Source of the DNA: UBA3071 sp965369635
GTDB taxonomy: Bacteria; Chloroflexota; Anaerolineae; UBA3071
Direction of reading: 5' to 3'
NCBI GenBank assembly: GCA_965369635.1
Contig: CBDURC010000025.1
Coordinates: forward strand, 1 to 17,794
Length of the DNA stretch: 17,794 nucleotides
Every line of letters starts with the position of its first letter. The stretch's first letter is position 1. The translations under genes were made by a program, and so were the position numbers. The notes beneath the pieces were generated by a model, which made no database searches, was not told where the DNA came from, and saw nothing but the letters and a program-made list of their open reading frames with translations. Below, piece after piece: positions 14,348 through 17,794 of the stretch.

Positions 14348-15232
14348 ATGCAAGGCCGTCGAACTGTGTGGATCGTCGTGGTTGTCGTGCTGTTGCTGAT
14401 GTGTTGCTGCGCCGTGACCGTTGCCGGGCTGGGTCTTCGGCTCTTCTCGTGGAGCCGAGAGGCCGGCTTCGACTTCGATGTCGCCGACTTCACCGGCCCG
14501 GGCGTGGAGGCGACGGCGACCATGCGGGAACTGTTTGCTGTCGAAGGAATACCCCTGCTGGACGTGGACTGCCCTGTCTGCGATGTGGAGATCAGCGCTG
14601 GATCGGGCGCGGTGGTGGAGATTGAGGCGACAAAGCATGCTTGGGCAGGCGACAGAGATGCTGCTGAGCGGGCGCTGGATCGAATAGATGTGTCGCTTAT
14701 CCAGCGGGGCGAGCGTATTCTCGTCAAAGTGGACATGCCTCAACTGTGGCAATTGGGAGGTGACTGGCGTGAGAAGCGCGCCCGCGTAGACCTGGAGATC
14801 ACCGTACCTCAACAGACCGATCTCAAGCTGCAGTTGGACGTCGCCGACGTAGAGGTCGAAGGGGTAGAGGGCCAGGTGGACATCAGCACTGACGTAGGGC
14901 AGGTGGAACTGAAGGAAGTCGTGGTTCGCGATAGTCTGAAGGTGCGAACCGATGTGGCTCGCATCCGCTTCGAGGGGGTTCTAGGCGAAGGCGTGCGTTG
15001 TGACATACGGAGCGATGTGGGGGATATTGCCCTGACGCTTCCTGCAGACAGTAGCTTCGAGATTGATGCGGAAAGCAATGTAGGGGCCGTGACGTGTGAT
15101 TTCGATGTCAGGGGAGTCCAGGGACGGAAGCAACTCGTCGGCGGACGTATTGAGGGCACAGTGGGCGAGAATCCCACGGCGAAACTCAAGCTGGGGTCCG
15201 AGGTAGGGAGCATCCGGATCTACAAAGACTAA
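14348..15232 (+). CDS. Membrane-anchored DUF4097-like beta-repeat protein
   Basis: A 294-residue protein with one N-terminal membrane helix (about residues 7-28, very Val/Leu/Cys-rich) and a large outside domain. The C-terminal half is a series of short beta-strand repeats of the form DVxxVxL: VADVEVEGVEG, STDVGQVELKEV, RTDVARIRFEGV, RSDVGDIALTL and SNVGAVTCDF. This is typical of the DUF4097/adhesin-like single-stranded beta-helix found in envelope-stress-related proteins (LiaF-like neighbourhoods); the biochemical function is unknown. AGGAGG lies 8 bases before ATG 14348. It is followed by two hairpins that separate it from the methyltransferase. Confidence 0.75.
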   Translation: MQGRRTVWIVVVVVLLLMCCCAVTVAGLGLRLFSWSREAGFDFDVADFTGPGVEATATMRELFAVEGIPLLDVDCPVCDVEISAGSGAVVEIEATKHAWAGDRDAAERALDRIDVSLIQRGERILVKVDMPQLWQLGGDWREKRARVDLEITVPQQTDLKLQLDVADVEVEGVEGQVDISTDVGQVELKEVVVRDSLKVRTDVARIRFEGVLGEGVRCDIRSDVGDIALTLPADSSFEIDAESNVGAVTCDFDVRGVQGRKQLVGGRIEGTVGENPTAKLKLGSEVGSIRIYKD

Positions 15233-15262
15233 CGTCTCTTGCCAGACTCTTCGCTCCGTTGG

Positions 15263-15291
15263 GGAAGCCCAGGCTGCATGCCTGGGCTTCC
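15263..15291 (+). terminator. Long perfect hairpin after the DUF4097-like gene
   Basis: GGAAGCCCAGGC-TGCAT-GCCTGGGCTTCC is a perfect 12-bp GC-rich stem with a 5-base loop, 30 bases past the stop codon at 15232. No T-tract follows, but a classic terminator lies 20 bases further on. Confidence 0.5.
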
Positions 15292-15310
15292 TCGCGTCTG
15301 GCTTCCCAAA

Positions 15311-15335
15311 CCCTGCGAAGAGCCGCAGGGGTTTT
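15311..15335 (+). terminator. Rho-independent terminator
   Basis: CCCTGCG-AAGAGC-CGCAGGG is a 7-bp GC-rich stem with a 6-base loop followed immediately by GTTTT. It ends the DUF4097-like transcript just before the methyltransferase promoter. Confidence 0.65.
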
Positions 15336-15346
15336 CCACAGGCAGT

Positions 15347-15375
15347 TTGACGCGTGTCTCTGTCCGTGGTATCAT
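15347..15375 (+). promoter_or_regulatory. Promoter of the methyltransferase gene
   Basis: TTGACG (15347-15352), a 17-base spacer and TATCAT (15370-15375) make a good sigma-70-like promoter about 40 bases before the start codon. The -10 lies in a perfect tandem repeat of GGTATCATA (15368-15376 and 15377-15385), so a second -10 copy is offset by 9 bases. Confidence 0.65.
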
Positions 15376-15416
15376 AGGTATCATAGCAGAGACGACGGCG
15401 CGGAGCGCAATTGGCT

Positions 15417-16205
15417 ATGGACGAAGTTTATCTCGACAAGGATATTGCCGCCACACGCGGCGTACCCTCGCTGGTCTGGCGGGCAGGACAGGAGCGACGG
15501 CTGGGGATGATGCGGTGCTGGGCATCACTGGACGATGCACGCGTCCTGGTGGACGGCTGCGGCGTGGGGATGTACGTCCGGGCACTGCGCGACTTCACGC
15601 TACACGTCTACGGACTGGACATCGAGCCGGAGCGGGTGGCCGAGGCACAGGCAGCGGTGCCCGATGCTGCATTGCAGGTCGCCGCTGGCGAAAGGCTGCC
15701 CTACGCCGACGGCAGCCTGGACGTCGTCCTCAGCCACGAAGTCATCGAGCATGTGGACGATGACCAGCAGGCGCTGGTCGAGGCGCTACGCGTACTGCGG
15801 CCTGGCGGTCGGCTGCTCCTCTTCTGCCCCAACCGCCTCTATCCTTTCGAGACCCACGGCCACTACTGGCGGGGCAGCTACCACTTCGGCAACACGCCGC
15901 TCATCAACTGGCTGCCGAACCGCTGGCGGAACCGCCTGGCTCCTCACGTGCGGGCTTACACGCGGCAGGACCTGAAGCGGCTCCTCGCTGGGCTGCCAGC
16001 CCGTTTCGTTCACTACACACGGATCTACCCTGGTTTCGACAACATCGTCGCCCGCAGGCCGGTGTTGGGCTGCTGGCTGCGACGGATCACCTACGCGCTA
16101 GAGCGCACCCCCCTGCGCGCCTTTGCCCTGAGTCATTTCCTGGTCGTGGAAAAGACAGGAAGTAGACAAGTAAACAGTGAAACAAGTAAACAGGGAAACA
16201 AGTAG
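15417..16205 (+). CDS. Class I SAM-dependent methyltransferase
   Basis: A 262-residue cytosolic protein of the Methyltransf_11 group. Motif I is VLVDGCGVGMYV (near residue 45), the acidic SAM-ribose residue sits in VYGLDIEPERV, then GERLPYADGSLDVVLSHEVIEHV and LRPGGRLLLFCPNRLYPFETHGHYW follow. The substrate cannot be told; the HYWRG and NTPLINWLP region recalls small-molecule or lipid/quinone-type methyltransferases only loosely. ATG 15417 is used; a TTG two codons earlier has a better-spaced GGAG (5 bases) and is an open alternative. The last 15 residues (SRQVNSETSKQGNK) are encoded by the short-word repeats at 16160-16210 and are probably not part of the conserved domain. Confidence 0.8.
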   Translation: MDEVYLDKDIAATRGVPSLVWRAGQERRLGMMRCWASLDDARVLVDGCGVGMYVRALRDFTLHVYGLDIEPERVAEAQAAVPDAALQVAAGERLPYADGSLDVVLSHEVIEHVDDDQQALVEALRVLRPGGRLLLFCPNRLYPFETHGHYWRGSYHFGNTPLINWLPNRWRNRLAPHVRAYTRQDLKRLLAGLPARFVHYTRIYPGFDNIVARRPVLGCWLRRITYALERTPLRAFALSHFLVVEKTGSRQVNSETSKQGNK

Positions 16206-16261
16206 ACAAGGGGCAGCCAGATGCTCTTCATCACATTGTGATATTGTGTACTTGTCTACTT
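16160..16261. repeat. AAGTAGACAAG words bridging two convergent genes
   Basis: AAGTAGACAAG occurs at 16160-16170 and 16200-16210 and inverted at 16251-16261, with drifted copies (CAAGTAAACAG) between. The stop codons of the methyltransferase (16203-16205) and of the convergent cytochrome gene (16256-16258) lie at the same place within the word, as AAG-TAG-ACAAG. The outer inverted copies can pair as an 11-bp stem and might terminate both transcripts. A small palindrome ATCACA-T-TGTGAT (16230-16242) lies in the loop. Confidence 0.8.
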
Positions 16262-17041
16262 ATCCGCTGGTGCAGAGTGACAGTTCAGACAGATGTCGTT
16301 ACTCCACCCCTGGTGATTGTTGGGGAAGGGCATTGCCTTGTCGGCGTCGTGGCAGAAGATGCAGTCTTCTCGATCATCCAAACCGTGGGTGAGCGGCGGC
16401 GGCAGGGCCGCTTCCAGTGTGGGCTCAGGGGGCTCAGGCTCCACACCGGCAAGCCAGGCATGGACCAGGCGTAAATCGTCGTCGCTGATCCACGTGCCAC
16501 TCTGCTCTATCGCCGGGTCGTCTGGAGCCGTCGCGATGGGCGGCATGCGGTCTGCAAGGGGCGACCGCGTGCGCTGCCTGAAAGCACTGAAGTCGAGGCT
16601 CGTGTCGGCCAGCGGTGGCCCAAAGCCTCCCTCTCCCTGGTAGCCGTGACAGTTACGGCAAGAAAGCCCAGACCTCTCCTGCCAGATGCTCTGTCCCATC
16701 TCCGCGGTGCTGCCCCCAGCCAGCCGGGCGGGCGATGGCTGCACGTCATGGCAGACGGTGCAGGTTTCGTCGTCGCTGCCCGCGTGATTGGCGGGCATAG
16801 CGTGCGGCTCGCCTTCGCTGTGGCAAAGGTGGCATTCCTCTCGCCCTGCCACCGGATGCGGAATCAGCCGAGCCGACACGCGAGCAGCCGGGGGCAAGGG
16901 ATCAGGCGGAGCTGGCGAAGGTGAAGGCGATGGAGACGGGGTGATCGCTTGGCTACACGCTCCGAGAACCGGTACGAGGGTCACAACAGCCATGAGGTAG
17001 ACAAGGACGATCGTCGTCTTGCGTTTTCTGTAGACCAGCAA
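16256..17041 (-). CDS. Five-heme cytochrome c lipoprotein
   Basis: A 261-residue exported electron-transfer protein. The n-region YRKRK, a hydrophobic stretch and the lipobox LGAC (Cys29) give a lipoprotein signal; a Ser/Pro linker follows. Five CxxCH heme sites start at C70, C94, C128, C227 and C251. The first pair and last pair sit in repeated modules (REECHLCH...NHAG...CTVCH and REDCIFCH...NHQG...CLNCH). The middle heme is in a mono-heme cytochrome c domain, CHGYQGEGGFGPPL, with RMPP giving a likely Met166 axial ligand. It probably sits outside the membrane and passes electrons in a respiratory chain. No ATG fits: TTG 17041 is chosen because GGGAG lies about 10 bases upstream and it yields the complete signal peptide. 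Confidence 0.82.
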   Translation of the reverse strand: MLVYRKRKTTIVLVYLMAVVTLVPVLGACSQAITPSPSPSPSPAPPDPLPPAARVSARLIPHPVAGREECHLCHSEGEPHAMPANHAGSDDETCTVCHDVQPSPARLAGGSTAEMGQSIWQERSGLSCRNCHGYQGEGGFGPPLADTSLDFSAFRQRTRSPLADRMPPIATAPDDPAIEQSGTWISDDDLRLVHAWLAGVEPEPPEPTLEAALPPPLTHGLDDREDCIFCHDADKAMPFPNNHQGWSNDICLNCHSAPADK

Positions 17042-17113
17042 GCTCTTTCTCTCCCTTGTTGCCTGGCGACTGCAGCCTTGACAGCGAGCATCTGCTGCGC
17101 AAATCTGGCGCGC

Positions 17114-17155
17114 AAAAAAGGAAGGTCGCAAGAATAACTCATGCGACCCTTCCTT
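17114..17155 (-). terminator. Rho-independent terminator of the DksA-like gene
   Basis: On the minus strand AAGGAAGGGTCGC (17143-17155) pairs with GCGACCTTCCTT (17118-17129), with one bulged base and a 13-base loop, and is followed by TTTTTT (17114-17119). It lies about 85 bases after the stop codon of the DksA-like gene and insulates the cytochrome gene from it. Confidence 0.8.
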
Positions 17156-17239
17156 CTCACTCACCGCTCATACACAGAAACCCCTCACTGTGTCACACAC
17201 GGCAACTTCAGCTCCTCAGAACCGCTTTCACCCTGGCAA

Positions 17240-17617
17240 CTAGTAGCGGATCCTCTGTGCACATCTGATGCAGAGTGTCGTATCCGGCAGTATGTCCAGC
17301 CGTTCGGGCTCGATCTGTTCGCCACAGCGTTCGCAGATGCCGTAGTCTCCTTCATCCAGGCTCTTCAGGGCATCTTCCAGGGAAGCGATCTTGGCCAGGA
17401 CGCGTTTGCGCAGAGCGAGATTCATCTCCCACTCATAGATATCCGGGCTACCTTGACCCAGACCGAAGTCAGGCCGATGCTCTAGCTTCCTTTTCAGGCG
17501 CGTCAATTCCTCTCGCGCTTCGGCCAGTTCTCTGAGCAGTCTAGCCTGATGCTCCTGCGTTGGCTGCTTCTTGCTCTTTCCTCTTCGATTGCGGTTGTTG
17601 GCATCCGCTGATTTCAC
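17240..17617 (-). CDS. DksA/TraR-family C4 zinc-finger protein
   Basis: A 125-residue protein with a basic N-terminus (RNRRGKSKKQ), a long coiled-coil-forming helix pair (about residues 22-88) and a C-terminal zinc finger with C95, C98, C116 and C119 (ICERCGEQIEPERL, then CIRCAQRI). DksA/TraR proteins reach into the RNA polymerase secondary channel to tune promoters; shorter non-proteobacterial members like this one have less certain roles. The start is GTG 17617 with only a weak AGAGAG upstream. Transcription ends at the terminator at 17114-17155. The 5' region holds the complex palindrome cluster at 17630-17760. Confidence 0.85.
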   Translation of the reverse strand: MKSADANNRNRRGKSKKQPTQEHQARLLRELAEAREELTRLKRKLEHRPDFGLGQGSPDIYEWEMNLALRKRVLAKIASLEDALKSLDEGDYGICERCGEQIEPERLDILPDTTLCIRCAQRIRY

Positions 17618-17629
17618 GACACTCTCTGG

Positions 17630-17760
17630 GTATTAAGGCAACAGGGCAAAAGTGACACTTTCGCGTTCGCGACGGATCGCCAGATCCGTCGCTCAGGGGC
17701 TGGATCGCCAGATCCAGCCGGAACAAAGTGCGACTTCTGCCTCAATGCGTATTAAGGCAG
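17630..17760. repeat. Compound palindromic (REP-like) element
   Basis: Two adjacent perfect stem-loops share the core GGATCGCCAGATCC: GCGACGGATC-GCCA-GATCCGTCGC (17669-17692, 10 bp) and GGCTGGATC-GCCA-GATCCAGCC (17698-17719, 9 bp). They are framed by AAAGTGACACTTT (17649-17661) and AAAGTGCGACTTC (17725-17737) and by two GTATTAAGGCA words (near 17631 and 17749). TGCCTCAATGCGTATTAAGGCA (17738-17759) can itself fold with G-U pairs. No gene is seen in 17618-17794. AAAGTGACACTTT could also be an operator for the DksA-like gene. Confidence 0.7.
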
Positions 17761-17794
17761 AACTGACACGCGGCCACAAGCCCGGCGGCTATGG

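Noticed and set aside
16230..16242. ATCACA-T-TGTGAT as a CRP/FNR-type operator
   Set aside because: The spacing and arm order do not match either consensus, and the site lies between two convergent stop codons where no promoter is needed.
17042..17164. Longer N-terminus for the cytochrome gene from GTG 17164
   Set aside because: It would place about 41 residues before the lipoprotein signal and would start within the terminator hairpin of the upstream gene.

Overview
The window looks like a piece of a chromosome from a GC-rich, probably anaerobic or respiratory bacterium, most likely Chloroflexota (Anaerolineae-like). The best lineage clue is the secreted protein at 8954-10669: a signal peptide, a parallel beta-helix, a choice-of-anchor-Q-like end, a Thr/Pro-rich linker and a C-terminal LYVPLVLKG, an ending I know from Chloroflexota surface proteins. 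The lineage is inferred, not proven.

Layout, left to right. 1-330 holds a 140-bp direct repeat (period 190) carrying the 3' end of a deaminase gene and the start of another gene. Then, all on the minus strand: an 8-oxoguanine deaminase-type amidohydrolase (280-1629); a calcineurin-like metallophosphoesterase (1878-2600); a UPF0175-type antitoxin and DUF3368/PIN-type toxin pair (2636-3561) with a readable promoter and operator; a truncated second copy of the metallophosphoesterase start (3583-3651); a lower-GC TPR protein with a HEPN-like RNGAAH motif near its C-terminus (3858-6068); indolepyruvate:ferredoxin oxidoreductase subunits IorB (6128-6715) and IorA (6840-8654); and the secreted beta-helix protein (8954-10669). 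From a divergent promoter region (10670-10860) the plus strand carries a fused iron-sulfur/FAD oxidoreductase (10861-12990) and a partner DAO-family FAD oxidoreductase (13008-14165), then a membrane-anchored DUF4097-like protein (14348-15232) and a SAM methyltransferase (15417-16205). Convergent to these on the minus strand are a five-heme cytochrome c lipoprotein (16256-17041) and a DksA/TraR-type zinc-finger protein (17240-17617).

Metabolic reading: IorAB oxidises aryl 2-oxo acids to acyl-CoA and reduces ferredoxin. The divergent FeS/FAD pair resembles the HcnABC, SoxAB and proline-dehydrogenase type of amine or imino-acid dehydrogenases. Together they suggest amino-acid catabolism feeding electrons to ferredoxin or a respiratory chain; the substrate of the FAD pair cannot be read from the sequence.

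The unusual material lies at and between genes: (i) a toxin-antitoxin cassette bounded by a 39-bp perfect direct repeat of the first codons of a metallophosphoesterase; (ii) the TPR/HEPN-like protein next to it; (iii) two complex nested inverted-repeat elements (8710-8874 and about 17630-17760); and (iv) short drifting word repeats packed into gene boundaries, several of which contain the stop codons of the adjoining genes. No tRNA, rRNA, CRISPR array or transposase gene was seen. No gene-free stretch exceeds 300 bases; the longest is 8655-8953.
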